Assembly (NCBI RefSeq): GCF_003627755.1
Contig: NZ_CP032694.1
Location: 3,153,501 to 3,217,500, forward strand
Direction of reading: 5' to 3'
DNA: 64,000 bases
Source: Rhizobium jaguaris
GTDB lineage: Bacteria > Pseudomonadota > Alphaproteobacteria > Rhizobiales > Rhizobiaceae
A program made the translations under genes and the position numbers. Numbering within the stretch: position 1 is the stretch's first letter; each line of letters starts with the position of its first letter. Shown piece after piece: positions 8,820-18,065 of this stretch. The notes under the pieces were generated by a model. It was given only the letters and a program-made list of their open reading frames with translations. It was not told the DNA's origin and ran no database searches.

Positions 8820-10622
8820 ATGACCGTTCTGCATCATGAAGGGGCCGCGGCATTCGCCCGCGGCTCCAACAGCAGAGGCTTGTCGCCGAATGGATTGCTG
8901 GCTTTCATTGGCCGTCTCTGCGGGCCGATGGCCATTTATGCCGTGTTCTTCCTGCTGATCGGGCTACCCCTGGCGCTTGTGCTGATCCAGTCCGTGATGC
9001 CGCGGCTGTTCGACGTTCAAGCCGGCAGCACCGCCTTTAGTCTGGAGCCGCTGGCGCATGCTTTCGCCTCGCCGCGTATTCTCCAGTCGATCCTGAATTC
9101 ATTGGAGCTGGCCGCAACGGTCGCCGTGACGACCACCGCCCTTGGCGGCGCCTTCGCTGTCCTCGTGCAGCGATGCAACGTGCCCCTGCGCGGCGTCATC
9201 GCCGTCACGCCCTGGCTGGTGTTCTTGACGCCCTCCTATCTCAAGGCGCTGGCTTGGGTGCTGCTGATGTCGTCCGGCGGCTATCTGGCGCAGCTCGGCA
9301 TTCTGCCGCAGGCCTGGAGCGATGCCTTCTTCGGGCTCGAAGGCCTGGTCTTCGTCCACACGCTCGGTCTTTTCCCCTTGGCCAGCTTCATCATCGCCAG
9401 CGCGCTTGCCGGGCTCGGCAGCGAGCTCGAAGATGCGGCGCGGCTATACGGCTCGTCTCCGCTGAGAATATGGCTGCGGATCAACGGCCCCCTGCTCGCG
9501 CCGGCCATCGCGCTCAGCATCATCGCCACCTTTGCAGAGGTGCTGTCTGATTTCGGCCTTGCCTCGACCATCGCCCGAACCTCGAACTTCGGCGTGCTGA
9601 CCTACGGCATCTATTCCGCGACCAGCGATTATCCCGTCGACTTCGCTTCGGCAGGCGCACAGGCGCTGATCCTGCTCGCTTTGGTTCTGCTTGTGGTGCT
9701 GGCCGACCGGATGCTGCGCCGCCGGGCCGATCCCCGTCTGATCTCCGGAAGAGCGCGACCCGCGCACCGATATGAGCTTGGTCTCTGGCGCTGGCCCGCG
9801 ACCATCGCTGCGCTCGCCGTCGTCTTCCTCGCACTGGTCCTGCCATTGCTCGCAGTCGCCATCCGGGCATTGAGCCAGACCCTCGGCCAGGGGCTGGACC
9901 GGAGCAACTTCACGCTGGTCAATGTCCAGACGGCTTTGAGCCTCGGCACGGCGGCAAATCAGGGCCTGCTGCGCAGTCTCGGCTATGCCGGCCTGACAGC
10001 GATCATCGCGAGCGGCATCGCCCTGCTCCTCTCCGCCCGGCTCGACCGCTCCAATTCGCTTATGCGCACGATCGCCATCGGCCTGTCGCTCGGCGCAGTC
10101 GCCATTCCCGGCATCGTGCTCGGCTTCGGCTATATTCTTGTCTGGAACCGCCTGCCCGGCTTCCGCGACTGGCCGTTCCCACACTATGGCGACGGCTCGC
10201 TGCTGGTCACCGGCTATGTCGCGGCTGCCTTGCCCTATTGCCTCGTCGTCATCCTTTCGGCCATTGGCCAGCTGGCACCAAGCCTGACCGACGCAGCGCG
10301 ACTGCAAGGCGCGGGCGCAATGCGCCGCCTGCTTGCCATCACCTTGCCGCTGGTCTTCCTGAGCGTGGTGACGGCCTTCCTCCTGACCTTCATCCGCACA
10401 GTTTTCGAACTGCCGATGTCGCAAATGCTCATTCCGCTCAGCGGCCCCGCTGCCCCGACGCTGATCCTGAAACTGTTCAGCCATGATCAGGACGGCCTCG
10501 CTTGCGCCATCGCATTGATGGCGATGGCGGTTGCCGGCGGCGGCGCGGCCGCGGCGTGGATGCTGGTACGGCGCTTCATGCCGAAACGTGGCAGCAACAC
10601 CAGAGGAGACAATGTAAAATGA
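8820..10622 (+). CDS. ABC transporter permease, two permease domains fused
   Basis: A 600-residue inner-membrane protein with two homologous halves of about six membrane segments. Each half holds a binding-protein-dependent permease loop: EDAARLYGSSPLRIWLRINGPLL in the first and TDAARLQGAGAMRRLLAITLPLV in the second. This fused layout is typical of FbpB/ThiP-type ferric or phosphonate importers. The ATG at 8820 is chosen because it follows GAACGGAGCTCACG and the upstream open frame overlaps the binding-protein gene. Its stop overlaps the ATPase start (ATGA), implying coupled translation. Confidence 0.9.
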   Translation: MTVLHHEGAAAFARGSNSRGLSPNGLLAFIGRLCGPMAIYAVFFLLIGLPLALVLIQSVMPRLFDVQAGSTAFSLEPLAHAFASPRILQSILNSLELAATVAVTTTALGGAFAVLVQRCNVPLRGVIAVTPWLVFLTPSYLKALAWVLLMSSGGYLAQLGILPQAWSDAFFGLEGLVFVHTLGLFPLASFIIASALAGLGSELEDAARLYGSSPLRIWLRINGPLLAPAIALSIIATFAEVLSDFGLASTIARTSNFGVLTYGIYSATSDYPVDFASAGAQALILLALVLLVVLADRMLRRRADPRLISGRARPAHRYELGLWRWPATIAALAVVFLALVLPLLAVAIRALSQTLGQGLDRSNFTLVNVQTALSLGTAANQGLLRSLGYAGLTAIIASGIALLLSARLDRSNSLMRTIAIGLSLGAVAIPGIVLGFGYILVWNRLPGFRDWPFPHYGDGSLLVTGYVAAALPYCLVVILSAIGQLAPSLTDAARLQGAGAMRRLLAITLPLVFLSVVTAFLLTFIRTVFELPMSQMLIPLSGPAAPTLILKLFSHDQDGLACAIALMAMAVAGGGAAAAWMLVRRFMPKRGSNTRGDNVK

Positions 10623-11662
10623 CCGCTTCGCTGGACTGTATCGGTATCTGCAAATCGCTCGGCGGCCGCCCTGTGCTCGACAATCTCGATCTGAAAATCG
10701 CTGCCGGCGAGGTCGTCTCGCTGCTCGGCGCCAGTGGATCGGGAAAAACGACGCTGCTTCGCATCATCGCCGGACTGATCAATCCGGACAGCGGCATCGT
10801 CAAGTTCGACGATACGGTCGTCTGGAGCCGACAATCCGTCGTGCCGCCGGAAAGGCGCCGCGTTGGCATGGTGTTTCAGGACTATGCCCTGTGGCCGCAT
10901 ATGACCGTATCCCAGAACCTGTCCTTCGGGCTGCAGTCACAACGCCTGTCCGAAACAGAAGTAGCGGGGCGGCTGGATCATGCCCTCGAGGTCACTCGTC
11001 TGATCGCCTATCGCAACCGCTATCCGGCGGAACTGTCCGGCGGCCAGCAGCAGCGTGTGGCAATCGCCCGCTGTCTTGCCGCCCGCCCCGCGTTGATGCT
11101 GTTCGACGAGCCGCTCAGCAATCTCGATGCCGCGCTGCGCGAGGATATGCGGGTGGAAATGATGGAGCTGGTGCGCCGCGAGGCCACAACGGTCATCTAT
11201 GTCACCCATGACCAGGCCGAGGCTATGGCCGTGTCGGATCGTATTGCGGTTATGCGCTCCGGCGTCATCGCGCAGTTCGATACGCCGCAGGCCATCTATG
11301 AGGCCCCAGCGGACGCTTTCGTTGCCAGCTTCATCGGTGGCTTCTCGATCGTTCCGGGGGAGGCCCGCGACGGTCGTTTCAAGATCGAGAATGCTCCGGC
11401 CGAAGCATTGCGCACGGGCGGTGCCCAAAGCGGCAGCGCGCTCCTGGTCGTTCGGCCGGAAGACGCGCGACCATCCGATGCCTATCCCGACAACCGGCTT
11501 CAGGGTATTGTCCAGTCCAGCGCTTTCCAAGGACGCTGCTGGCGCTTGATGATCGATATCGGACCCCATCGCGTCCGGCTCGACTGGCCGCAGGCCATGC
11601 CCACCGGCACACCGTTGGTCTTCTCCTTGCCGCCCGAACGCTGTGTGGTCCTTACCGCCTAA
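10619..11662 (+). CDS. ABC transporter ATP-binding protein
   Basis: A 347-residue ATPase with Walker A GASGSGKTT, Q-loop VFQDYALWPH, signature LSGGQQQRVAIARCLA, Walker B LMLFDEPLSNLD and the switch His in VTHDQAEA. The C-terminal 110 residues form the TOBE-type regulatory extension of the FbpC/PotA/UgpC group. The start codon overlaps the permease stop by four bases and follows AGAGGAGAC. It energises the fused permease upstream. The operon may end at the hairpin at 11664. Confidence 0.93.
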   Translation: MTASLDCIGICKSLGGRPVLDNLDLKIAAGEVVSLLGASGSGKTTLLRIIAGLINPDSGIVKFDDTVVWSRQSVVPPERRRVGMVFQDYALWPHMTVSQNLSFGLQSQRLSETEVAGRLDHALEVTRLIAYRNRYPAELSGGQQQRVAIARCLAARPALMLFDEPLSNLDAALREDMRVEMMELVRREATTVIYVTHDQAEAMAVSDRIAVMRSGVIAQFDTPQAIYEAPADAFVASFIGGFSIVPGEARDGRFKIENAPAEALRTGGAQSGSALLVVRPEDARPSDAYPDNRLQGIVQSSAFQGRCWRLMIDIGPHRVRLDWPQAMPTGTPLVFSLPPERCVVLTA

Positions 11663-11663
11663 A

Positions 11664-11711
11664 GCATGATCTTATCCGAAAGGTGCGAGAGACTTTCGGA
11701 TAAGATCATGC
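11664..11711. repeat. Palindromic intergenic element / possible terminator
   Basis: A perfect 19-bp inverted repeat (GCATGATCTTATCCGAAAG and its complement) surrounds a 10-base loop directly after the ATPase stop. Similar GCATGATCTT...CCGAAA palindromes are, from memory, frequent between genes in rhizobia, so it may be a dispersed element that also attenuates transcription into the next gene. Confidence 0.65.
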
Positions 11712-11748
11712 AATATCAAAAACCTATCCGCTACTCAGGATTCACTGC

Positions 11749-12504
11749 ATGAACAGTCTCACACCCATTCTTTCCACCATAACAGCGTCCTTCCTCGGTT
11801 CTTTCGTCGAAGTCGTGGAAGCCTTCACCATCGTCCTCGCAGTCGGGGTCACGCGGAGCTGGCGTCCGGCGCTGACGGGTGCCGTGCTGGCACTCGCCGT
11901 GCTTGCCGCCCTCGTCCTGATCTTCGGGCCGCTGCTGGCGCTGGTGCCGATCACTATACTGCAATTCGTGGTCGGCGTTCTCCTGATCCTGTTCGGCATG
12001 CGCTGGCTGCGCAAAGCCATTCTGCGGTCGCTCGGCGTCATAGCCCTGCATGACGAGGAAGCGGCCTTCTCCAAGGAGACGGCGGCGCTTCGGCAACAGT
12101 CCGGGGACCGGCGCGCCGACTATCTCGCCGGCCTTGCCTCCTTCAAGGCAGTGCTATTGGAGGGCGTTGAGGTGGTCTTCATCGTCATTGCCGTCGGCGG
12201 CGCCCATGGCTTGACGCTCTACGCCGCCCTCGGCGCGCTGGCCGCCTTCATCCTGGTTATGCTGATCGGCCTGCTGGTGCATCGTCCGCTCGCCACCGTG
12301 CCGGAAAACACACTCAAATTCGTTGTCGGCCTGATGTTGACCAGTTTCGGCATCTTCTGGACCGGCGAAGGCATCGGCGCGGACTGGCCGGGCGCAGATC
12401 TTGCGCTTATCGCGATCTTCGCGATCGTTGCCCTGGCGTCCTTCGCCATCATCCGCAGCCTGCGCGGCTCCGTCGGCAAACCCACAGCAAAGGCAGCCCA
12501 ATGA
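11749..12504 (+). CDS. Uncharacterised polytopic membrane protein (COG4280-like)
   Basis: A 251-residue protein with about six or seven membrane segments. Two acidic motifs sit in the membrane: FVEVVEAFTIVLAVG (about residues 19-33) and LLEGVEVVFIVIAVGG (about 139-154). This is an internally repeated E(V/G)VE arrangement reminiscent of cation-transporting families with Glu-rich membrane helices. It follows the ABC operon after a hairpin and overlaps the next small gene by four bases (ATGA). No function is established; a metal or cation transport role is inference from the acidic helices. Confidence 0.8.
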   Translation: MNSLTPILSTITASFLGSFVEVVEAFTIVLAVGVTRSWRPALTGAVLALAVLAALVLIFGPLLALVPITILQFVVGVLLILFGMRWLRKAILRSLGVIALHDEEAAFSKETAALRQQSGDRRADYLAGLASFKAVLLEGVEVVFIVIAVGGAHGLTLYAALGALAAFILVMLIGLLVHRPLATVPENTLKFVVGLMLTSFGIFWTGEGIGADWPGADLALIAIFAIVALASFAIIRSLRGSVGKPTAKAAQ

Positions 12505-12707
12505 ACATTATCCGTATCGCCATATCCGAACTTATCGGCATGTTCATCGACGACGGCAGCCTTGCGGCTTTCTCGCTGATCCTGGTGATCGTGGTCGCCG
12601 GCGCGGTCAAGCTTTTCGCATTGCCGCCGCTCATCGGCGGTTTGTTGTTGCTGCTGGGTTGTCTTGCCATTCTGGTGTACAGCGTTCGCCGCGCTGTGAA
12701 ACGATAA
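12501..12707 (+). CDS. Small membrane protein, translationally coupled
   Basis: A 68-residue protein with two predicted membrane helices (about 17-35 and 39-63) and an Arg/Lys-rich end (SVRRAVKR). Its ATG overlaps the stop of the preceding membrane protein, so the two probably act together. It is not recognised as a named family. A strong hairpin at 12712 closes the unit. Confidence 0.75.
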   Translation: MNIIRIAISELIGMFIDDGSLAAFSLILVIVVAGAVKLFALPPLIGGLLLLLGCLAILVYSVRRAVKR

Positions 12708-12711
12708 CATA

Positions 12712-12750
12712 AATATTTCCCTGCAAACCGCTGATTTGCGGGGGAATATT
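12712..12750. terminator. Hairpin terminator between convergent operons
   Basis: A 16-bp stem (with two G-T pairs) and a seven-base loop form from AATATTTCCCTGCAAA and TTTGCGGGGGAATATT. AT-rich ends on both sides suit bidirectional termination between convergent genes. Confidence 0.75.
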
Positions 12751-12768
12751 CACAGAATGGCGGCAGTA

Positions 12769-13737
12769 TCAGCCGCGGTCGCTTACGGGCAAGGGCGGCA
12801 AGACATGGTCGAGCAGCTTCTCCACAAAGGTGCCGAGATTTCCCTTGCCGCCGGCCTCCAGCCAGGCGTGGACCATCCGCCCTGCAAGTGCCTGATCCAC
12901 CGGCAGGCCATTCGCCCAAAGTGTCGCCGGGAACGACCGTGCGCGCGTCTCAGGATCAAATGGCAAAAAAAGCGGCGCGATAGCGGCGGGCTGGCCGAAA
13001 TAGAGCCTCGCCGCATTGCCGCCGTGGAATGCGGTGCGCTCCTCCAATGTCGGCGAGAGCCGCTCCACCCAGTCGATCGCCTCCGGCATGGTCTCCGTCC
13101 GCCAGAACATAACGGGGGCTTCAGAACCCCAGAGGATACGGCTCCATCCGGTCCGGGCGACCACTGCCTCTGCCCAGGTCAGAACGGCAGCGGCCGGAAA
13201 TCCGCCGTGCCGGGAGAAGACGACATGAAAACGGGGATGGGCGAAGAGCGCGGCAGCGGGGCCATAAGCGAGAATTCCCGGATCGCCGACACCGGCGAAA
13301 TGTCCCCCGATCACGATGGCGTCGGGATTGCGTTCGAGATTGGCGAGCACCGCCCGGGCGGTTTGGTCGGCAGATGGCCGCCCGCAGACGATAGCGATCC
13401 GACCTTCGGCGGCGAGAATATCGAGCAGCCATGGCCGCTCGATCACATCCTCATCCGTCAATCTGAGGCCGCTGAAGCCTGCCGTGAGCTGAGCGCGGAC
13501 AGCGGCCTCCATCTCCTTTCGGTCGTTGCCGAGAGGAACACCGAGACCGCGGAATTTGTCCGGCGACCGGCTGATCGCCGTGTGAATGGCGGCCAAATCC
13601 GGGCTGCTGTCGAAGGAACAGAGTACCGCGCGGCCGATCCCCGCCCGTGCCATCACGCCCTCATAATCCCCGACGCTCTGGAAACGCGGCATGCCGACAT
13701 GGGCGTAGGCATCGATCAGCAACGGATTATCGCTCAT
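12769..13737 (-). CDS. Amidohydrolase family 2 protein (TIM-barrel metal hydrolase-like)
   Basis: A 322-residue protein resembling amidohydrolase-2 enzymes: short N-terminal IDAYAHVG, central GLRLTDEDVIERPWLLDIL, VIGGHFAGVG, HVVFSRHGG and the late ILWGSEAP (the Asp or Glu position near the barrel end). The usual first metal motif is DxHxH; here it reads DAYAH, so the first His is Tyr. Metal binding may be altered. It is the last gene of a minus-strand operon with an aldo/keto reductase and a sugar importer, and may act on lactones or hydrolysis products of the imported sugar. Confidence 0.8.
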   Translation of the reverse strand: MSDNPLLIDAYAHVGMPRFQSVGDYEGVMARAGIGRAVLCSFDSSPDLAAIHTAISRSPDKFRGLGVPLGNDRKEMEAAVRAQLTAGFSGLRLTDEDVIERPWLLDILAAEGRIAIVCGRPSADQTARAVLANLERNPDAIVIGGHFAGVGDPGILAYGPAAALFAHPRFHVVFSRHGGFPAAAVLTWAEAVVARTGWSRILWGSEAPVMFWRTETMPEAIDWVERLSPTLEERTAFHGGNAARLYFGQPAAIAPLFLPFDPETRARSFPATLWANGLPVDQALAGRMVHAWLEAGGKGNLGTFVEKLLDHVLPPLPVSDRG

Positions 13738-13767
13738 GGCTGGCTCGCTATCTTTCCGGTGTCGCTG

Positions 13768-14643
13768 TCATTCCGCATCCTGCGCCCGATAGACATCGAC
13801 GGTCATGCGGGGCAGTTGCGCAAAGTCGAAAGCCGGATGGAAATCGTTGACCAGTTTGACATTGAGATCGACCTCCTCCGGCCAGCGCATCCCGACAATG
13901 GCCGAGTGGACGCGGCTATCCGACAGGACGAATTCAAGGCAGACCTGGAAAAGGTCCTTCGCTTTCTGCCAATCGGGTGCGAGATAACGCACTCCGCGCT
14001 GAAATATCCCGGAGGTCATGGTGCGCATGGTGACGACGCCGACATTTTCGGCCCTGGCCTCGTTGAGAATATGCCGCGCCGCCGATTGGTAGATGAAGTT
14101 ATAGGCGAGTTGGAAGACATCGAATTCCTTGTGTTTCAAGAATTGCCGCGCCGTCCACGGCTCTTCCGCCGTCAGTCCGATAAAGCCGATCTCGCCTTTC
14201 TCCCGCAATTCCAGTAGCCCCTCGAGCGGCCCACCCTTGACGATGTGCTCGTACTCCTCCGCCGAGAACATACCACCGTGAAACTGCACGATGTCGAGGC
14301 GGTCGGTGTTGAGGCGCTTCAGGCTGTCGCGCACGCTGGCGATGACGTCCGCCTTGCCGATGCCATCCCAACGAACTTTGGTGGCCAGCACGCATTCGTC
14401 GCGGCGGCTCTTCATCACCTCACCGATCAGCCTCTCGCTATTGCCTTCGCCATAGGCGGGAGCCGTGTCGATATAATTGATGCCGAGATCGAGGGCGCGG
14501 TTGATGGTGGCGATCGCCGATTTCCGCCCCTCTTCCGACCATGGGTCCCAGTTGTTGGCGCGGTTGAGCCCGCCGAAGGGATATCCGCCAAGCGCGATCC
14601 GCGATACCTGCAGGCCGGTTCTGCCAAGAGCTATTTTCTGCAT
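13768..14643 (-). CDS. Aldo/keto reductase
   Basis: A 291-residue NAD(P)H-dependent reductase with N-terminal IALGRTGLQVSRIALGG, catalytic Asp/Tyr in YIDTAPAYGEGNSE, Lys in LATKVRWDG and His in VQFHGG. The ATG at 14643 is preferred over one six codons upstream because TTGGAGAGATCG lies just before it. The gene lies 30 bases from the amidohydrolase and 51 from the glycosidase-like gene, in the same operon. It probably oxidises or reduces the sugar brought in by the adjacent CUT1 importer. Confidence 0.9.
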   Translation of the reverse strand: MQKIALGRTGLQVSRIALGGYPFGGLNRANNWDPWSEEGRKSAIATINRALDLGINYIDTAPAYGEGNSERLIGEVMKSRRDECVLATKVRWDGIGKADVIASVRDSLKRLNTDRLDIVQFHGGMFSAEEYEHIVKGGPLEGLLELREKGEIGFIGLTAEEPWTARQFLKHKEFDVFQLAYNFIYQSAARHILNEARAENVGVVTMRTMTSGIFQRGVRYLAPDWQKAKDLFQVCLEFVLSDSRVHSAIVGMRWPEEVDLNVKLVNDFHPAFDFAQLPRMTVDVYRAQDAE

Positions 14644-14694
14644 CGATCTCTCCAATGTCATCTGTGAGATTGTCGCCCCGAAATCCAGGCGTCG

Positions 14695-16161
14695 TCAGCC
14701 GAGTTCGGCCAGGGCAGCGCGAACGCCGGTCAAATTGTCGAGGCGCATCTCTGAATATTTTCGGCCGAGCACGACGCCGGAGGCGCCGCCTTCAAAAGCG
14801 GCAAGGACGGCCGCCTTGACCCGATCGGGCGTGGTCCGCGTCAAATCGGGTCCCAAAGTCTCGTCGGCATCGATCATGGCGGCGTCGCCAAGCACCGGCC
14901 TCGGAATCTCGCTGGCATCAGGCTGACCGACCGGAATATCGACATCGATGCCGGCATAAATGACGCAACGCCCTTCGCCGCCGACCAGTGCCCGCTTGGT
15001 TTCGCGCCTCACATAGTCGGCGGAAAAGCCGTTCTTCGGCAGGTCCTGATACGGTGCCTCGTCCAGGCCCAAAATCTTCAACATCAGCGGATAAACCTGG
15101 CCCGGATCAGCATCCCCGAAGATCGTGCGGCTGATACCGGCAATGAAGGTGTGGAAGCGCGGTCCGGCTGCGTTGTTGTAAGTCGATATCTTCAGGAAAT
15201 CGGCGATATGGCTGAGATCCGCATAATTCTGGCTGGCCCGAAAGAATGGGCTGAAGGTGATGTTCTGCGGCATATTCCAGCCGGCCTTCATCTCCGGCCG
15301 ATAGGCGCGCACGGTGCCGAAGATGTCGCGATACATCTGGTGCTGTCCGTCAGCCCAGAGCGCTTGCCAGGAAAGCAGCTCCGGATAGGTCAGCAGCAGC
15401 CGCCAGAAGGTGACGAAAGCGCCGTCAGAGGGAATGGCACCGCGGGCAATGTCGGCATTCCAGAGAACCAGCTTGCGGTAACCTTCCTGCGCGCGTCGCC
15501 AACTGATGCCGCGCTCGGCGCCGAGCGCCTTGCAGTGGCTGCAATAGCAGGTGATCAAGCCGAGACCCTGCCGCGTTGGCTCCTGGATCAGCCGATCGAG
15601 CGGGCTTGGGCGCTCCGACGACCACATAATCCCGTCAAGCTCATAGCTCTTGATGTAGTCCTCGATGATGCCGAGATGCCAATTGCGGTAGTCGGGATTG
15701 TTGAAGCAGGGCCGCCGCGCCGGCTTGTTCCAGATATCGACTTCGAGGCATTTGAGAAAATTCGGATAGCTGCGCAGATGCCGTGCATGGCTGCTTTCGT
15801 CGATCATGGCGAAGCTTTTCATCCCCCGCCGCTTCGCCTCGGGAATGACGGTCTCCAGCATGTCCCAGTCGGGATATTCAGGGGCGCGGCCCGCCGGCCC
15901 CAGGATGGTGTTGGCGTAATATTCAGGACGGATCTTGGCGTAGTTGCCGCCGCGCCAGTCAGGTTCATATTGCCGAACGCCATGGTCGGGAAACGGCCGT
16001 CCAGGCTCCGCCCGGCCGCCGGTGGCGCGGTCCCAGGTCGATGTAGCAAGGAATAGCGTATTCGCCGCTGCCCGCTCCTGCACCGTGTCCAGCACCATAC
16101 CGACACCTTCATCCATGAAAGACACGGCTCCGACCTGGATTGCCACCAAACGCTCAGTCAT
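14695..16161 (-). CDS. Glycosidase-like TIM-barrel protein with CYCxHC motif
   Basis: A 488-residue cytoplasmic protein (no signal peptide) resembling hypothetical glycosyl hydrolases of the GH42/GHL type: VQERAAANTLFLATSTWD, a DGIMWSSERPSP strand end, and CYCSHC at residues 205-210. The divergent large protein at 19638 carries CYCQHC in a comparable place, so the two are probably related. The ATG at 16161 follows GGTGGAGAAATCC; an ATG 11 codons upstream has no such site. It lies between a sugar permease and an aldo/keto reductase in one operon. Substrate and activity are not established. Confidence 0.75.
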   Translation of the reverse strand: MTERLVAIQVGAVSFMDEGVGMVLDTVQERAAANTLFLATSTWDRATGGRAEPGRPFPDHGVRQYEPDWRGGNYAKIRPEYYANTILGPAGRAPEYPDWDMLETVIPEAKRRGMKSFAMIDESSHARHLRSYPNFLKCLEVDIWNKPARRPCFNNPDYRNWHLGIIEDYIKSYELDGIMWSSERPSPLDRLIQEPTRQGLGLITCYCSHCKALGAERGISWRRAQEGYRKLVLWNADIARGAIPSDGAFVTFWRLLLTYPELLSWQALWADGQHQMYRDIFGTVRAYRPEMKAGWNMPQNITFSPFFRASQNYADLSHIADFLKISTYNNAAGPRFHTFIAGISRTIFGDADPGQVYPLMLKILGLDEAPYQDLPKNGFSADYVRRETKRALVGGEGRCVIYAGIDVDIPVGQPDASEIPRPVLGDAAMIDADETLGPDLTRTTPDRVKAAVLAAFEGGASGVVLGRKYSEMRLDNLTGVRAALAELG

Positions 16162-16200
16162 TGGATTTCTCCACCATTGCTCTTGCCATGGCAAACCACC

Positions 16201-17070
16201 TCACCCTTTAAGCCCCGTGGTTGCGATGCCTTCGACGAGGCGCTTCTGGAAAAACAGGAAGACGAGGAAAACCGGCACCAGCGACAGCGTCGTCATGGCG
16301 AACATCGAGCCCCAAGAGGATTGCCCCGACGCATCGAGGAACTGCCGAAGACCGAGCGAGACCGTGTAGTTCTTCTCGGTATTCAAATAGAGAAGCTGCG
16401 AGAAGAAGTCGTTCCAAGTCCAGATGAAGGTGAAGATCGTCGTCGTCACCAGCGCCGGCATCATCAGCGGCAGGATGATCAGCGTGAAGATCTGGAAACG
16501 ATTGCAGCCGTCAACCATTGCCGCCTGTTCGAGTTCCAACGGTATGCCGCGGATGAATTGCACCATCAGGAAGATGAAGAAGGCATCGACTGCGAAGAAC
16601 TTCGGCACGATCAGCGGCAGGAAGGTGTTGATCCAGCCGAGCCTATTGAAAATGATGTATTGCGGCACGACCGTGACATGAAACGGCAGCATCAGCGTGC
16701 CGATCATCAGGGCGAAGAGAATGCCTTTGAAGTGGAAATTGATGCGAGCGAAAGCGTAGGCCGCGAGCGAGCAGGACAGCAGATTGCCGACGATCGCACC
16801 CAGGCAGACGATGAAGGAATTGAGGAAGAAGGTCGAAAACGACGTGCCGGTGCCGAGCGTCCAACCCTTGATATAATTGGAGAAATCCAGCCTCGTCGGA
16901 ATGGGGTTGAGATTGGAGAAGATCTCTCCTTCCGGCTTGAAGGAACTGCCGATCATCCACAGCAGCGGATAGAGCATCAGGAAGGCGCCGACGATAAGCA
17001 CGACGTGCAGCAGCCATCGCCAGTCCCTGCGTCTGCGCCTTGTCTTGATCGGGCCTGCAAGGCTTGCCAT
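16201..17070 (-). CDS. Sugar ABC transporter permease (MalG type)
   Basis: A 289-residue inner-membrane protein with about six membrane segments, a positively charged N-terminus (IKTRRRRRDWRW) and the permease loop EQAAMVDGCNRFQIFTLIILPLM. It is the second permease of a CUT1 sugar importer, five bases downstream of its MalF-type partner. No ATPase gene is in this operon, so the pair must use one encoded elsewhere, for example a shared MsmK/UgpC-type ATPase. Confidence 0.93.
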   Translation of the reverse strand: MASLAGPIKTRRRRRDWRWLLHVVLIVGAFLMLYPLLWMIGSSFKPEGEIFSNLNPIPTRLDFSNYIKGWTLGTGTSFSTFFLNSFIVCLGAIVGNLLSCSLAAYAFARINFHFKGILFALMIGTLMLPFHVTVVPQYIIFNRLGWINTFLPLIVPKFFAVDAFFIFLMVQFIRGIPLELEQAAMVDGCNRFQIFTLIILPLMMPALVTTTIFTFIWTWNDFFSQLLYLNTEKNYTVSLGLRQFLDASGQSSWGSMFAMTTLSLVPVFLVFLFFQKRLVEGIATTGLKG

Positions 17071-17075
17071 CGCGA

Positions 17076-18065
17076 CTACCTCTCGTCCTCGTAGTGAACC
17101 CAGTATTTGCTGGAGAGAAATGCCAGCGCGGTGAAGGCGCCGATGATGATGAGCAAGACCCAGCCCATGGCCGATGCGTAGCCCATCCGGAAATTTCCGA
17201 ACCCCTGCAGATAAAGGTAGAGCGTGTAGAACAGCGTCGAATCGAGCGGGCCGCCGGTGCCGCCGCTGACGATGAAGGCGGGCGTGAAGGCCTGGAACGA
17301 ATTGATGATCTGCAGGATCAGGTTGAAGAAGATCACTGGCGTCAGCATCGGCACGGTAATCATCCGGAACTGCTGCCAGCGGCCGGCGCCATCGACCACC
17401 GCGGCCTCATAGAGCTCCTTGGGGATCTGCTTCAGCCCCGCGAGAAAAATAATCATCGGCGAGCCGAACTGCCAGACATGCAGCATGATCAGGGTCCACA
17501 GCGCCGAATTCGGCGAGGATACCCAGCTCGCACCCTGGACACCGAAAACCGCAAGGATCTGGCTGACGATGCCGCTCGGACCGAAAACCTGCCGCCAGAG
17601 AATGGCAATCGCCACGCTGCCGCCCAGCAGCGACGGCACGTAGTAGACAGCCCGATAAAGCCCCAGGCCCTTGATCTTGGCGTTCAGCAACATGGCGAGC
17701 GCCAGCGCGAAGGCGAGGTTCAATGGTACGGCGAAGGCAACATAGGTGAAGGTCACCCTCAGCGAGGTTAGATAGCGGCTATCCATGGTGAACAGCCGGA
17801 CATAATTCATCGCCCCGATCCATTTCGGCGGGTTCAGCAGGTTGAAGTTGGTGAAGGAGAGATAGAGCGACACCAGCGTCGGACCTGCCAAGAATAGCAG
17901 CATGCCGATGATCCAGGGCGCGAGAAAGAGGTAGCCCCAGCTGTTGTCGCCGAGCTGCCTTCGACGCCGCCGCTGGCGCTCCTTTGAAGGGGATGAGGTC
18001 AGCGCTGCAGGCGGCGCGCTGTGCCGTGCCGCTTGCATGCCGCTTTGACGTTGAGAGGACGACAT
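17076..18065 (-). CDS. Sugar ABC transporter permease (MalF type)
   Basis: A 329-residue permease with a basic N-terminal tail (KERQRRRRRQLG), about six membrane segments (first WGYLFLAPWIIGMLLFLAG) and the loop YEAAVVDGAGRWQQFRMITVPML. Its ATG overlaps the binding-protein stop by one base (TGATG), so translation is coupled. With the MalG-type protein it forms the channel for the solute delivered by the binding protein at 18065-19414. Confidence 0.93.
   Translation of the reverse strand: MSSSQRQSGMQAARHSAPPAALTSSPSKERQRRRRRQLGDNSWGYLFLAPWIIGMLLFLAGPTLVSLYLSFTNFNLLNPPKWIGAMNYVRLFTMDSRYLTSLRVTFTYVAFAVPLNLAFALALAMLLNAKIKGLGLYRAVYYVPSLLGGSVAIAILWRQVFGPSGIVSQILAVFGVQGASWVSSPNSALWTLIMLHVWQFGSPMIIFLAGLKQIPKELYEAAVVDGAGRWQQFRMITVPMLTPVIFFNLILQIINSFQAFTPAFIVSGGTGGPLDSTLFYTLYLYLQGFGNFRMGYASAMGWVLLIIIGAFTALAFLSSKYWVHYEDER

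Noticed and set aside
12736..14217. 493-codon plus-strand open frame across the amidohydrolase and reductase genes
   Set aside because: It crosses two well-supported minus-strand genes and shows no domain.
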